This document shows positions 44,780 to 56,739 of a stretch of DNA of 64,000 nucleotides, piece by piece. The notes below the pieces were generated by a model. It saw nothing but the letters and a program-made list of their open reading frames with translations, was not told the origin of the DNA and did not search any database. This DNA is from Pachyseris speciosa (lineage: Eukaryota > Cnidaria > Anthozoa > Scleractinia > Pachyseridae): positions 103,501 to 167,500 of the forward strand of contig JAEMWC010000957.1 of the NCBI GenBank assembly GCA_016490735.1, read 5' to 3'. How positions within the stretch are numbered: position 1 is the stretch's first letter; every line of letters begins with the position of its first letter. Made by a program: the position numbers and the translations under genes.

Positions 44780-46240
44780 TTGGAAAAAAGTACGGAGTTT
44801 ATTTGCTCTGAATGGTTGTAAATGGCCAGTAATTTGGTAAAGTATTCAATCATTGCTCAAAGAGGGTGGAACGGTGTTCACGAAGATGTACGAGCCGAAA
44901 GAAGCGAATTTGTAATCCATCAAAAACAACAGCACCATGAGCGAATTTCATCAAAATGAAGCCGAGAAGGTACAATTTCAATTTATTTTGATGGACTGGA
45001 ACATTGTCTCACCAGACCTGGTCGGAAACAAGATATATCAGGGATAAGCAAGACACAGTGTCCAGGTAATGCTTCAAGAAATGGCTTAGCTAGAAATTTG
45101 TCTCGATGCGTGGAACAAAAACTGGAACCGCGGCCGAACAGAATAACAAAAACAACAAAAACGGCGATTCTTCTCATTTTTTACGGAAAGTTTGAAGCTG
45201 GTGATTGATACGTTGCATCGAGTGCAGGTCAGAACATTTTTAATGTGTGTTAATTTTTGAAAAAGTGTCACTGATCGCTGGATAGATTTTCAATAGTGGA
45301 TTATTGCTGCAGTTTTTAGCTGAAGTTCTTGTTTTTTCAGTTTATTTTGAATAGAATGATCCGTGAGTATAGTTACAGACGTCGACACTTGTTGTTGAAT
45401 ACATATTTTCAATTTCGTTTAGTTAAGTTCAAAAACTCTTTCGGTATCTCCGTAAATAAAAGTACGTTTTGCTATTAGCTAAACATCAACAGCCCGGAAA
45501 ATTTTCTTAGCGCTGCAAGAAATTTTTTAACACGATCCCAGCACTGTTTCTTGTCGTTCTAAAACACTCAGCAATGAAAAGTTGAATTCCATTTGTATTT
45601 CGGTTCTAGTTTCGAAATTTCTACTCGTTAATTCCGCTGCGAGACGACTAATGTTTTAATGGCTGTTGTGTCGAGGGAAAATTTTTTGAGCTTTCTCTGT
45701 TTGCTGAAGCGTTCATTGACCATATAAGGTAGTGCAGGTATATGAGTTGAGAGCCTGTGTCCGGCTAGCCAATGAAAATGCTGGAAATCTGATATCCGTA
45801 GTTCAGTTTTTAATAATCACCGATATACGCATACCAATATTTTTCATTAATGCATCAGTGTTTGTAACGTCTTCACACTGTCTACCTCGACAAGCTCTGC
45901 TAAGTGTAGGCATGTGTGCAAGTGTATCGCCTCCTTTTTAATTCATAAAGTAAAGCTGTATAAAGCAGGAATTTGAACAAAGAATAACGCACTGAATCTG
46001 CATCAAGTAATGGTCTCGAAATAGTACAAACTTAGATATAAATATGTGGGGATTCACTCAATAAAGTCTTCCCAGTTGTTATGTGTCAAATATATTTGAC
46101 CGTGAGGATGGCACAGCAAATATTTGGCAATAGTTCAAAGTTTAGTACGCCAGTAATGACTTTGGACAGCAGAGATACCCAGAAACAAGGCGAAGGAGAT
46201 TCGGGACCCCAATGCTGTCACAGTATTTGCCACATTTTAT
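44780..46240. other. Non-coding stretch
   Basis: No gene or clear mobile element is seen. Confidence 0.4.
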
Positions 46241-46243
46241 GTG

Positions 46244-46431
46244 ACGAGTGGTCTACACGAGCAATTTTTTCCTATGTGACAATTTTTATTTGTCACATGA
46301 AAGCTAACACGCCAGCTTCTCAGTAAATACATTTGTCATATAAAAATTGGCCAGTTTTCCTCGTCTACACGAGTAAATAGAAATTGTGGCATAAAAGTTG
46401 TCATATAAAATTGCTCGTGTAGACGAGGCGT
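46244..46431. mobile_element. 188-bp MITE with nested repeats
   Basis: ACGAGTGGTCTACACGAGCAA on one side and TTGCTCGTGTAGACGAGGCGT on the other form the terminal inverted repeats. The sequence also holds an internal TCGTCTACACGAGTAAAT copy and TGTGACAATTTTTATTTGTCACA. Confidence 0.65.
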
Positions 46432-47439
46432 AAAGAGTTTCGAGAATTGCTGCTACGATAAATTCAAAATTTTTCGTACGAAACCTACGACAGATTCAAC
46501 TTAACTTTCTTCCTAGCGACTTCCAATGTTTTGCCCCCCAGGCGATCCCATAAATTCATTACCATTCTTGTCCCTCGAGTCTTTGCTCCGTGCTGCGGCA
46601 AGCTTGACGAAACGAGCGACTCTCAAAAGATCCGATAGGTTGACGGTTCTGATTGGCTTTTTCAAACGATTCAAGTAAACGGAAGTAAAACAGAACTCTT
46701 ACAAACTCTTACGCGGAGCTAAACCTAAGCATGCGCAGTTCAACTGGAAGTCCGATGTTTTCGGACTCCAAATTGGATCTTTCCAGGGTCGCTCGTTACC
46801 TGACCGCTGGTCAAGGGAAACGAAGACCCTGGGTACGAGGTTGTCCGACTACTGGCAACTCATTCATTTTCAGCATGCGCAATTAGCAAAATGTACAACT
46901 TTCTCTGCTTGCGAAATCATCGATGACATTATATAGGTCTATATATATTGACAGAATTGATAACCGGATGGACATCGTCATTTCAGGAAAAGTACAATTG
47001 CACAAAGTATTTACAGGTGTGAAATGCACATTTGATAGTGCAAAAATAGGTTACAGGAAAGCGATATTGTTTAGCCGGAACAATAAAAGACAGTTGGGTC
47101 ACGTAATGACTTTGTACCATCACACTGACCTCCGTGCGTGACACATATCTCGCAAATGTAAAGAGGTGTATGGCACGGGGCACCTTAGATAACAATGACC
47201 GAGACCAGATTCAGTGATCAGCGGTTTCAGTGAAAACACGGGTTTGTGGAGGGGGAGGAGGGGTGGGGGGTGCTCATTCTCGCGGGCTCATAAAAGGTGG
47301 TTGCGGACCTTGTTATCGAAGGATTTCCGTATGGCACTGGACAAAATGCTGCTATCGCATCACAGATAAACAATGCCTGTCCTTTTGTATCCACATAAAG
47401 ATAACAACGATTAAATGCTTGGATATGGGACGATTAACA

Positions 47440-48020
47440 GATAGATAGATAGATATAACTTTATTAACGAGGGTAAAGACATTGATTACTGGTCACCCAG
47501 TAGTTTTCATAATGGCCCTCCTACAATTAAAGTAATGAAACGTATCGATTAATTAATTAACTACCTATATAATCTACCAACTAAATTTACATAATGAACT
47601 ACTAGTAATACAATATTGATTAATTGACTACTAATGAAACTAAAAGGTTTTAAAATCTTAAAATGACCAAGAAAGGAATTCCTACTACGGTAATGTTTAA
47701 ATAAGTAATTTTTAAAATTAGTATGGGAGAGTGTCTCAAGTACGGGATCAAGAGCGTTCCACAAACGGCGAGCGCTTGAGTGAAACGTTCTAAGGCCAGA
47801 GTTCCTTTTACAAGCTGGTGTTGTTATATTGTTATTGGAAACGGATCTCGTGTTATAATTATGGGTGTTACTTATATGTTCAATATATTTATTAAAATAA
47901 GCCGGGCAATGTCCTTGATTTATTTTATTAACACAGGGAAGTCTTCGCATTTGAACGTTCGTTGTTAACCGTTGATATTCGGTAGCCTCGCAGCTCCTAT
48001 AAGCTCTAAATTTCAGTGGC
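47440..48020 (-). pseudogene. 5'-truncated LINE, C-terminal end and 3' tail
   Basis: The minus-strand frame includes HNYNTRSVS and FHSSARRLWNALDP, then SHTNFKNYLFKHYRS. This is the end of a CR1/L2-like ORF2 protein downstream of the RT. A (TATC)n microsatellite at 47440-47455 sits where the 3' tail should be. It differs from the 12-19-kb LINE and represents another family. Confidence 0.75.
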
Positions 48021-48691
48021 GGGGATAGTGTTGCAGCCCTATTGTTTTAGGGCTAGGGTCCATTGTTTGTGCTGTTTGTTCTTTTGTCTCACCTAAAGGG
48101 TGGTCTCCAATCAGGTGAGACCTTGTAAGCGCTGCGAGGTGACCCGGATAGTTGTCTGTTAATCTTTGTTTTATTGATCCATTGCTTCTCTTTTGCTAAG
48201 CTAACCGTGATATAACTAATGGCATACTTGTTTACCGGGTAATCTATCACGAATGCCGTTCACTGATTGGCTAGGCTACTCGCTATTTATTTAACAGTTA
48301 GACTACCAGTTCGAGTTTTCCATGAGTGAATTGACTATTTGACTCATAGAAAACGAGGACGAGTGGCCTAATTGTTTTAGCACAGATCCACTCACGTACT
48401 ACCTTCGAATTCATATAAATGTTAATTGATTATAAAAACACTTTTTAATGCGAAAAAAAAAAAAAAAACTCGTGCGTGCGAGACATTGCATAACCATAAG
48501 CACGTGAGACTGACATGTGACATTTGACATCAGTTTGATCATTCAATTCAAATACAGATCTGACAGACGCTTCAATTCAGTAAACGCTTCGTGATATGGC
48601 TGGTAAAACACAGTTTTCTGCGAACATCTAACCCAAAGTGACTTTGACATTAGTCCTTAAATGTCATGGGATCAAACAGATCGTGCAGTTT

Positions 48692-50113
48692 TTAATGAGT
48701 ATAGTTGTTGTTTAAGATGGCAGGGACGATGGTGACAGAGCAGCCGTGAAAGTTGACTGAAGCTGGGTTGCTGTACCACTGTTGGTTATTTACATTAACA
48801 TGAGATAATGATACAGAGGATGGAGCAGCACACAGGATAGAAGACGGCTGCTGGTTGCTGTTTTGGATCTGCAGGGGCTGCGCTTGAGTTGAAATACAAG
48901 CGATTGCGAGCTGTGAGGGTTCGCCAGCGACAAAGCGACTCAGAATGGCCGACATCTATTCCTTTTGCTCGAAGGACGCTCGGCTGTTGTAAGACTCGAT
49001 TGAAGTATCCGATTTATGGCCTGTTACTGCCTTTATGTGGCGAACTTCTACATTCTCGTCATAGAGAACATTAGTCGACGTTGCTGTCATGCAGTGATTT
49101 GTCAGATACGGTACAATTCCAGCCGTTTTGCACATGGATTTCATCATGTTGTTTAGCGTCGATTCGCCGATTGGCGAGTTGTTGTACCACATTTCACGCT
49201 CTACTGGGTTGAACGTCGCAGAATTTTGATCTTTAGGACGCTGAAAGAGGCAAGGAAGGTTGGGATTTAGATGCTTGGGGTAGTTCTCGAGTGTTTTCAC
49301 TGGACAGCAACTTGAAAGAGGAAACTCGAACATTCCCGTCTGACATGTCTTCAAAGTCGTTGAGGCCGCCTTGGTGGTTCTTGGTTGCTAACTTGATAGC
49401 CAGCTCAAAATACCGCCTTCCTTGAGGGGTGGTTTGGAGAACAGGCATTTCTTGGGTAAGTTTTCGTTGATTTTCTCTTCCCCTTTTACCAAAGTAAAGT
49501 GTGATATAAAACCAGGCAGTTCGCAGAAGTTGATGCGGATCGCCGAGCTCACATGTCAAGAAAAGCTGTTGCATTTGTTCCTTGGTTATACGGTCTTTGT
49601 GTACTGTCGGACCTACTTTTCCCTCCTTCATGTTATTCCTGCATATTGCATTCAGCGCTTTGTTTGCTTTTTCAAATGCGTGGTCCCCAATTATTAACAA
49701 AGGTTTGTTGTTTGGCTCTTGTCTCAGAAACCCCTCAATGGCCACCCGGATCGTGCGGAGTGAGTTAACCTTAAATGGTTCTTTTATCTCACAGACACAT
49801 AAAATAACTGCAAAAATTTACAGAGCTCCTCCTTTTCCATCTGCTCGATAGGTGTTGAAAACTTGTCTTGGTTTGCAAACCACTCTAAAAGTTTTAGAAA
49901 AAAGCTTAATAAGAAACTGTAAACACGAGCAAGCATTTTTTTTTTTTTGCAACTTGAATTCATGTTAACCCCGTAGCTTGCCAAATATTATTCGTGCTTA
50001 CCACTAAAAAGATTCATCCCGTATTTTGTTGTTTCTTTGGTTTTTTCTGGGATTGCATCATTAATTAGTTTTTCTACTTCCTCCTTCGAGACATCGCAAA
50101 ACCGAGCAGCCAT
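48692..50113 (-). pseudogene. Crypton tyrosine-recombinase gene
   Basis: Cryptons move with a tyrosine recombinase whose catalytic residues are R-H-R-H-Y. Exon 1 (50113-50002) starts MAARFCDVSKEEVEKL. A 117-bp intron (donor GTAAGC at 50001, acceptor CTTTTAG at 49885) leads in phase to EWFANQDKF. Then come [46 protein letters not shown], the catalytic region [30 protein letters not shown] and a FHGCSVTI end. Frameshifts near 49785 and 49310 and a TAG at 48956 break it. In the box II position HCMT has Thr where an Arg is expected, so catalysis would fail even without the breaks. Confidence 0.85.
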
Positions 50114-50272
50114 TGTTTTTGTTTTTGTTCAAATTCCGGTTTTTTCGCTACTCACTGTCTATCGCTGGACAGATAGTGAGTATAGGAGCCAATCAGATCG
50201 TAGGATTCGTGATAGTTTGGGAGTCGATTTATACTAATCTGTGATAGATAGTGAGTGGCGGTTGTCAACAAA
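50114..50272. promoter_or_regulatory. Putative bidirectional promoter between two Crypton starts
   Basis: A 159-bp gap lies between divergent ATGs. It contains ACTCACTGTCTATCGCTGGACAGATAGTGAGT-type near-palindromic sequence at 50149-50180, of which ATAGTGAGT recurs at 50247-50256. No TATA box is obvious. Confidence 0.35.
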
Positions 50273-50338
50273 ATGGCGGCCGCTTCTTCGCGTTTTCGAA
50301 GTGTCTGCGAGGAGGATTTAGATAATTTACTTGTTTAG
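50273..50338 (+). pseudogene. Crypton-like N-terminal fragment, divergent
   Basis: ATG at 50273 opens MAAASSRFRSVCEEDLDNLL before TAG at 50336-50338. It resembles the start of Crypton and Crypton-derived proteins (an aromatic-Arg, then EE-DL-LL pattern) and the divergent start at 50113. Nothing downstream continues the protein. Confidence 0.4.
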
Positions 50339-51454
50339 TCTAATAGATTTATACTAAAAAAATTAGATTATTCGCTCTTTATTTCTATGCGTGATAGCCG
50401 ATTCGGGAGGCTGCGCCATCATGGATCAGCTATCACGCGATAGAAATCTCGAGCTCATAATCTAATTGTATAAATATGGTCGGTTTGCGAAACATGTGTT
50501 GGCGGGATTCGCGTGGACTCTCTCGCGGGATATGTAACTGAATGAAATAAACTACCAGCTAAAGCACAGACCGTCACTTCCTTTTCACGTTCATCAACAA
50601 TGGTATTTTTGAGACACATGACCTGACGCTTTTCCGAGCAGAGCATCGGAAGAAAAAAACTGTTGAATAGTGACAGGAATCTAGAGTTAGCAAAGTGTCC
50701 AAGATTGTAGCAAACAAATCTTGCGCGTTCGTTTATAGCAGCGCTTATAATTAAATCCACGAGACAACACGGCAGTGTAAGTAGCGAGATACTTATGAAA
50801 AAAATATCGCGGTAAAACAATCGTTGAAACTTACAGCCAAATTCGTTGTATCGCGCTGCTCGTTTTCCAAATGTCGAAGGGATTTTGGGTTTTTCTGTTT
50901 CGTCAAGGAGTGGGAGCGGAGTTATGCAAGTCACAACGCAACGCGCTCGCCTAGCTTCGCCCGCTTGTGATTCAGGCGATTCCTACGAGATGTCAGAAAG
51001 AATCCTTCCGGGGAACAGAACAAGTCAATAAAGTTGAAGACCTTCGCCTTGTTGCCTGAAGCTACTGGTATGTCTGGAGAGTAATGCATGTCTGTCTCCA
51101 GAGCTTTCTGTGGACAGCGAGGATGTGGAAACCGTGGGAATTCATTTTCCCGGCGATTCTCAAGAAACCAAACCTATGAATGGTAGAAATTTTAAATCTT
51201 CTTCCAGTGAGGTATTCAAGCCAGCCTTACAGCTCATCTTCGTAGACTTCTGGTTGCTGCTTCACAATATTTTGTTATTAGTAAAGATCTCGAGCTGTTG
51301 ATAAAATGATATCTTCGTGTTAGATTCAGATGAAAGAATTGAAAACATTTAGCAGACATGTCTAATGGTAATAGTCACGATCTATATCGGACAAAAAAAC
51401 GGCATGTATTTATTTTTAAGGTTATATACCGTTGAGTTCGGCATCGCAGCTCGG

Positions 51455-51720
51455 CACTAGTAGTAGTAGTAGTAGTAGTCTTTATTTCACTGATAAAATA
51501 CATATAAAATACATATAGCTCGGGCAATACTCAATCGACTGGTAGCTTCGAAGATTCTTCTTATCTTTCTTACGAATGCCGCCTCCTCTACTTTCAAGGC
51601 TAAAATAATGTCTGCTACCCTCCATCCTTCCCTCAACATAAATAACACTCTCCATCGCAATTTCCTTGGCTATTCTCGTATCATTTAGTTCCGTTTTCAC
51701 TAGCTCTGTCTCCTAGGAAT
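51455..51720 (-). mobile_element. LINE or SINE 3' end with (CTA)n tail
   Basis: The minus strand carries a 72-codon frame whose TGA/TAA-rich end leads into AATAAAG and then a CTA triplet run at 51458-51480. This is the layout of a 5'-truncated retroelement. The protein part is not recognisable. Confidence 0.4.
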
Positions 51721-51729
51721 CGCAAGCGG

Positions 51730-52910
51730 GCGAAGCTGGGGGAAAGAGTTGCGTCGTGATTTGAATAATCCACCCCCACTTATATGATTGACGATATTTT
51801 TGAATTGTTTAGTACAATATTGCACAAGGAAACCATTTGCTAGGGAGATGACTATCAAATAACATACTACCATTTCAATCTGTTCGCTGTTTGCAATTAT
51901 GTACTGACACGCCTTTGCGTATTAAGAAGCTGTCCGCGTAAGAACGGAGAATGCAAATTTCCACACCTTGTCTCATGATAGGGATAGCTTTAACCGTTTT
52001 CCTGCCAAAGGGCCCCCCTTTGACGAGTAAAGCCAGAGTAAAATCTATAAAGTCACCCTTGGCAGTGAAAGGGTTTAATTGACGTTTCTCGTTGTACGCA
52101 GAAAATTATGCAATGCTTAAAAGCATTGCAACCTTCAGTTGTAAGGAGCTTTAGTCTGCATCACTAAAGGCAACGACGGCTGGTATCCGACACTAACTTC
52201 ATGTCTTTAATTAAACATTCAGTTATAAAACGAACTTCTCTAGTTGAGACTTCAGTTACTTTGAAATTAGATTATACTATGTTGCACGCTGGTGACCTCA
52301 GAAGACGTTTGCTTATTAATGTGATTTAATGCGACAGCCACGAAAATGGGGAGAGTTTACGAGAAGCCTGAGGGGCCTGTTTGTTGGTTACAAATATCAT
52401 AACTTATCAGGCCCAGTGTCCCTTAACAGAGACTCCACATTCGAAAACAACAACACTGAACAACAACAACAACAAAACTTTCAGGATTAATACTCATCGC
52501 GTTTTATAATTAAATTGGACAAGTTGTAAGAAAAAACAACACAAGAGGTATAGGTACTTTCATAAATAAGCTTCTTGGGTACCTTGTGCCACTGCACATG
52601 TGAGGGTGCGGTTTTCGTGCAGATAAGTCTAGGTTAGGGTATTCAAATCAGAGAGCTCGCGCTTTGTATAGGTAATCGCGTGGGGCCGAGTAAAATTAAG
52701 GATTGATATCACTTGTGTTTTCAGAAGTTGCCGAAATTTTGGAAACTTTTGTAAACACAAGTGATATTAATCCTTAATTTTATGAGGACTCCTTGCGATT
52801 ACGTGTTAATAACAAGGGCATGCGCAAAAACACCCGCCGCAGAATGCTTATTGTTTTGGGGACATTTACTTACTGTAGGGCAAAAATTATAGATCTGTAA
52901 TATTAGCGGT
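51730..52910. other. Non-coding stretch
   Basis: No gene is seen. At about 52703-52780 the words ATTAAGGATTGATATCACTTGTG and CACAAGTGATATTAATCCTTAAT form an inverted repeat, a likely small MITE. Confidence 0.4.
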
Positions 52911-52916
52911 GAAGCG

Positions 52917-53337
52917 TAAAGCCGGTTACAGACGAGCAAGTTTTCCTTGACAAGTTTTGACTTGACAAACTTTATTTGCTGGTGTGTAAAGCAAAAATTG
53001 TCAAGTTTTTCCTTGACAAGTGCACTTGTTCAAAAACTAGCATGCTAGTTTTTGAACAAGTGCACTTGTCAAGGAAAAACTTGACACATTGCAGAACTTG
53101 CTCGTCTGTACGGGTCGACAAGGAAAACTTGTCAAATAAAATGTTGTCCGCTGTGTAATTGAATTGCTGGCTACAGTGAATACTTGCCAAAGAAATCTTG
53201 TTCGTTCGTTCACACAAGCAAATAAAACTTGTAAAGGCAAAACTTGTCAAAGAAAATTTGTCGTTCATAAAAATGAGCAAATAAAAATTGTCAATGACAC
53301 TTGTCAAGGAAAACTTGCTCGTCTGTAACCGGCTTTA
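52917..53337. mobile_element. 421-bp MITE containing a perfect palindrome
   Basis: The ends are TAAAGCCGGTTACAGACGAG and CTCGTCTGTAACCGGCTTTA, extended by TTTTCCTTGACAAG. A TA duplication would fit Tc1/mariner-type integration but is not proven. The interior is built from many CTTGTCAA/TTGACAAG words. The stretch 53000-53085 is an exact 86-bp palindrome. Confidence 0.85.
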
Positions 53338-53339
53338 AT

Positions 53340-54886
53340 TGAGTGACTCTCATTGGTCCAAATCTACGCGCGCCGTGCTCCGCAGGGAAAACTGCTTAGC
53401 TCATCAACTTGTCAGGGCAGAGCTTAAAGACAAAGGCCACATAAGCTATTGTTCATTCCATTGTTTCCTAATATCGCACCTTTGCAGTATGGCTGAGTAA
53501 GTGCGCACCGGCAGCAAGTGTATTACGTTCAATAGTATAACAGATCGAATTTTTTAAAAGGCCGTTTGGCCTGCTTTATACTATTTGTGAATAGGGCAAG
53601 TCTTACCTTCCGCCAAACCCACGGCAACAAACGTGGCGCCTTCACAGGCATTCGAACCTACGAAAACTTAAATGTCGATTTTCAAATAAAGTGAATAGAC
53701 TTGTCGCGCCTGAATCTTGAGTAAGATATGATCGAATAAGCTAGCGCGAGCGTGCCTTTTCTTTGTTGCGAAAAAAAAGAGAGAAGCTTTAACTAGAACA
53801 TTTTGCTAAGAAACGTAAAAAAGCAACAAGCTATGGCACCGTGTTTAAGAACAACAACAAGACTTTTGTTCGGGTATGCTAATTTGGGTAGTTGGGTCTA
53901 GATGCAACGCTATTGGCGCTTTTCGATCCTGCGGCTTACCTTTGTTCCATGATTTGCCATTATAAAATCCGCAGTAAGCTACAGATACAGTATAAACAGT
54001 TTTAGCTGAGAGTGACAAACGAAAAGACCATGGCAAAACGTTCTCGCCCGTTCTCTAATTTGTAGGCGAAGGGAAGGATGCTTATTTGCATAAGGTCGAA
54101 CAAAATGGCCGCTTTCCTGCAAAGGTCCCTCCATTTCTATATTCCTTCTCCGTTCAGTTGAAAATCGTAAGTGGAGTTTGTAACATTAACGTATGGCGGC
54201 ACGATGCCAATTAACAACGGATGGATCGGGTTTTCGAAGAGCTCTGAAACTCCTGATCACTTTTGTATTTATTGGTCGCGCACGCCGTCATCTTTGTTTT
54301 GTCCGTAGATCGTGAGTAAAACAGCTGATGCTTTCGGCAATTTTAAAATTCGCGGTAGTTATGAATATATATTTTTTTTCATGGAGAGTGATTTTCAACA
54401 GTAGGCATTGTTTCATTTCACAGGCATTGTTATTCATGTCTGGGCTGAAAGCAATAGCTCGCCAGCTCTGAACGCGCCATTTTCAAATGAAACTACGACT
54501 AACAATTTTCTAACTGAAAAACGTAAAGGTTCCTTTCGACCAATTTTCTAAATTAAAACTGATTCTTTTCAAGGAAAGTCTCGTCTGCCATTTGCCGTGC
54601 TTTCAAGTCTAGTAGGTATGTTACTTTTCTCAAAATTGTTCTCCAAAATGACTGTCCATTCGAAAATTTGCAAAATTTTCTGTATATTCAAGTGGAAAAA
54701 CGTAAACCTTCTACTTTCTCAATTTCATTCTTTTTTTAGTGCAAATTGTAGACTAATCCTTGATTTTCAAGAAGCCGTGCGTGAACCTTGAGATTATCAT
54801 TTCTGAGACTCGGGAAAATGAATTTTGTGAACCCTAGTTGCCTAGTTTCGGCCCATTCTTCTCTAATTTATATTTACTATTTAACA

Positions 54887-54918
<32 letters not shown>

Positions 54919-55370
54919 CACTGATTGCAGTCTGTAAAGATGCTAAAACAAGTGTGTCAGGAAAACGGGGGCGGTCCTTTTTGTCAGCAGGGAAATTCTA
55001 AGGGGTAATATATAGTAAACGTGCTAAAATAAACAGGTTGCAATATTAAAAGCAGGCTGCAATATTAAAAATACTCTGTTACTCTGTTTGTTTTACGACG
55101 CTTAGTATATATGGCTCTTTTAAAACGGCCTTGTTTTACGCCAAAAAAACGCCAATCTTTAAGTACTTTAAGGATCCAGCGCCATTTCCTCCGACTGTTT
55201 TCAGCGGCCCAACTTCCAAATTCTTCCAACTCGGTTGTCCTAATTGGCTTCTCACAAGGCGCTCATCTGAAGCAAAATTAAACACCACACATTACTAATA
55301 AAAATGCCATGGCGCGATTCAATTAGATCATTTATTAAAAGCAGGAAAATTAAACAGGCTAATGAAACTT
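53340..55370. other. Non-coding stretch
   Basis: No gene is supported in these 2 kb; short frames lack features. Confidence 0.4.
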
Positions 55371-55372
55371 AC

Positions 55373-55499
55373 CCTCGTTCTCCAAACCACCAGCTTTAGG
55401 TGAATCTTCGCCAGTATTTCGAGTTCGGTTTTGTTGTGTTCTAAAAATGGCCTCTTCATCCTCGTCTGATGTGAAGCCATCGTCGTACATTTCTTTCAT
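55373..55499 (-). CDS. Candidate first coding exon, acidic N-terminus
   Basis: ATG at 55497-55499 opens MKEMYDDGFTSDEDEEAIF and continues about 42 codons to a strong donor GAGG|GTAAGT (GT at 55372-55371), ending one base into a codon. The acidic, Ser-rich N-terminus is typical of eukaryotic nuclear or cytoskeletal proteins. The next exon is not identified. The phase would fit the acceptor at 24227, which would make it an alternative first exon of the Ser/Thr/Pro-rich gene over a 31-kb intron; this is speculative. Confidence 0.5.
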
Positions 55500-55979
55500 G
55501 TCTGGTCACAACTGAAGGAAAAAGTTACTCTGCACGTGCAAATACCACGGTATATCTAATTGTCTATTGCTTCCGTATGGTTTGCCGGAAAACAAAGATG
55601 AACAAAGAGATCTATTGAAATTATCATTAGTGGCAATAGTTCAGCAAACCTGCTAGTTGAAAAACATCACATGCTCAAAAACAAACAACAAAAATCAGCT
55701 ATTAAAACAAAGCATCTACAGAAAAAACTATGATAAATGCAAAACGGGCCGCATTTCTCAGACTGCAAGTTGTTTTGCAGTAGTTCAGAGACCTGCTTGT
55801 TGAAAAATGTTGAAAACAACAACACATACACAAACCGCAATCAAATGTTCAAACGTTACTACTTTTATTGGGATGCAAGGCATCTCAGTCACCAATTCCC
55901 AATTGAGCTAATCAACAAGTGCTAATTATGTTCTTTTGTGCGTTCAGGAACAAAGCGGAAGGGGCGCCTGCAATCAGTG

Positions 55980-56011
<32 letters not shown>

Positions 56012-56162
56012 TGTTGAACAGTAAATATGTTAGATAGTTACTTCGGCCGACAGCTACGCCCTCAGCTGACTGCAATATATCACATATTCAAATGAAGAAT
56101 GATCCTCGCAGTTGTGAACGCAATTTATGCAATTGCGAAAAGAAGCCTGAAAAAAAAATTCA

Positions 56163-56210
56163 GGACTTCAACGGGGTTTGAACCCGTGACCTCGCGATTA
56201 CCGGTGCGAT

Positions 56211-56236
<26 letters not shown>
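56163..56236 (-). tRNA. tRNA-Thr(GGT)-like sequence, probably pseudogene
   Basis: 74 nt with a 7-bp acceptor stem (GGCTTCA/TGAAGTC, one G-U), D arm GCTCAGTTGGTTAGAGC, T arm ACGGG-TTCAAAC-CCCGT. The anticodon arm (TCGC/GCGA around ACCGGTAATC) is one base too long and lacks the usual U before the putative GGT anticodon. Promoter boxes A and B are intact. More likely a tRNA-derived repeat than a working tRNA. Confidence 0.5.
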
Positions 56237-56251
<15 letters not shown>

Positions 56252-56386
56252 AGGTCAATTGTGGGTTCATATGTTCCCGTGAAAGAAATGAGTGTGAATG
56301 ATATATGAAATGAATCATATATGAACTGCGGAAATGAAATCAAATGAAGAATGATCCACGGGAACATATGAACCCACAATTGACCT

Positions 56387-56401
<15 letters not shown>

Positions 56402-56427
<26 letters not shown>

Positions 56428-56475
56428 ATCGCACCGGTAATCGCGAGGTCACGGGTTCAAACCCCGTTGAAGTCC
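56402..56475 (+). tRNA. tRNA-Thr(GGT)-like sequence, second inverted copy
   Basis: Identical in sequence to the copy at 56163-56236 but on the plus strand, with the same extra base in the anticodon arm. A T-run follows soon after (56479-56490), suitable as an RNA polymerase III terminator. Confidence 0.5.
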
Positions 56476-56739
56476 TGAATTTTTTTTTTTCAGGCTTCTT
56501 TTCGCAATTGCATAAATTGCGTTCACAACTGCGAGGATCATTCTTCATTTGATTTCATTTCCGCAGTTCATATATGATTCATTTCATATATCATTCACAT
56601 ATCACATATTGTTGCCGGTCTCAGTAACTATCTAATACATAGCTCTTCAAAGCGCGATCGCATTCAAATTTGTCACTTCAGTGGCTGTGAATTATTCATG
56701 ATGTCCAGGCATTCTGCGCGATCAACAAACAAACAATTC

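Larger units (their letters stand above)
56090..56551. repeat. Inverted repeat, two arms of about 193 bp each holding a tRNA-like sequence
   Basis: Arm 56090-56281 and arm 56357-56551 are near-exact reverse complements, joined by 75 bp. Each contains flanking sequence on both sides of the tRNA-like block, so the duplicated unit is larger than a tRNA gene. Confidence 0.85.

Noticed and set aside
50455..50934. 159-codon minus-strand frame
   Set aside because: No motif; it overlaps a repeat whose TTCGCCCGCTTG words recur inverted near 51725.
52972..53307. 111-codon frame rich in CTSL-type repeats
   Set aside because: It is read through the MITE and its palindrome.
56163..56475. Two functional tRNA genes
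   Set aside because: The anticodon arm has an extra base and lacks the usual U33, so they are kept as tRNA-like repeats only.
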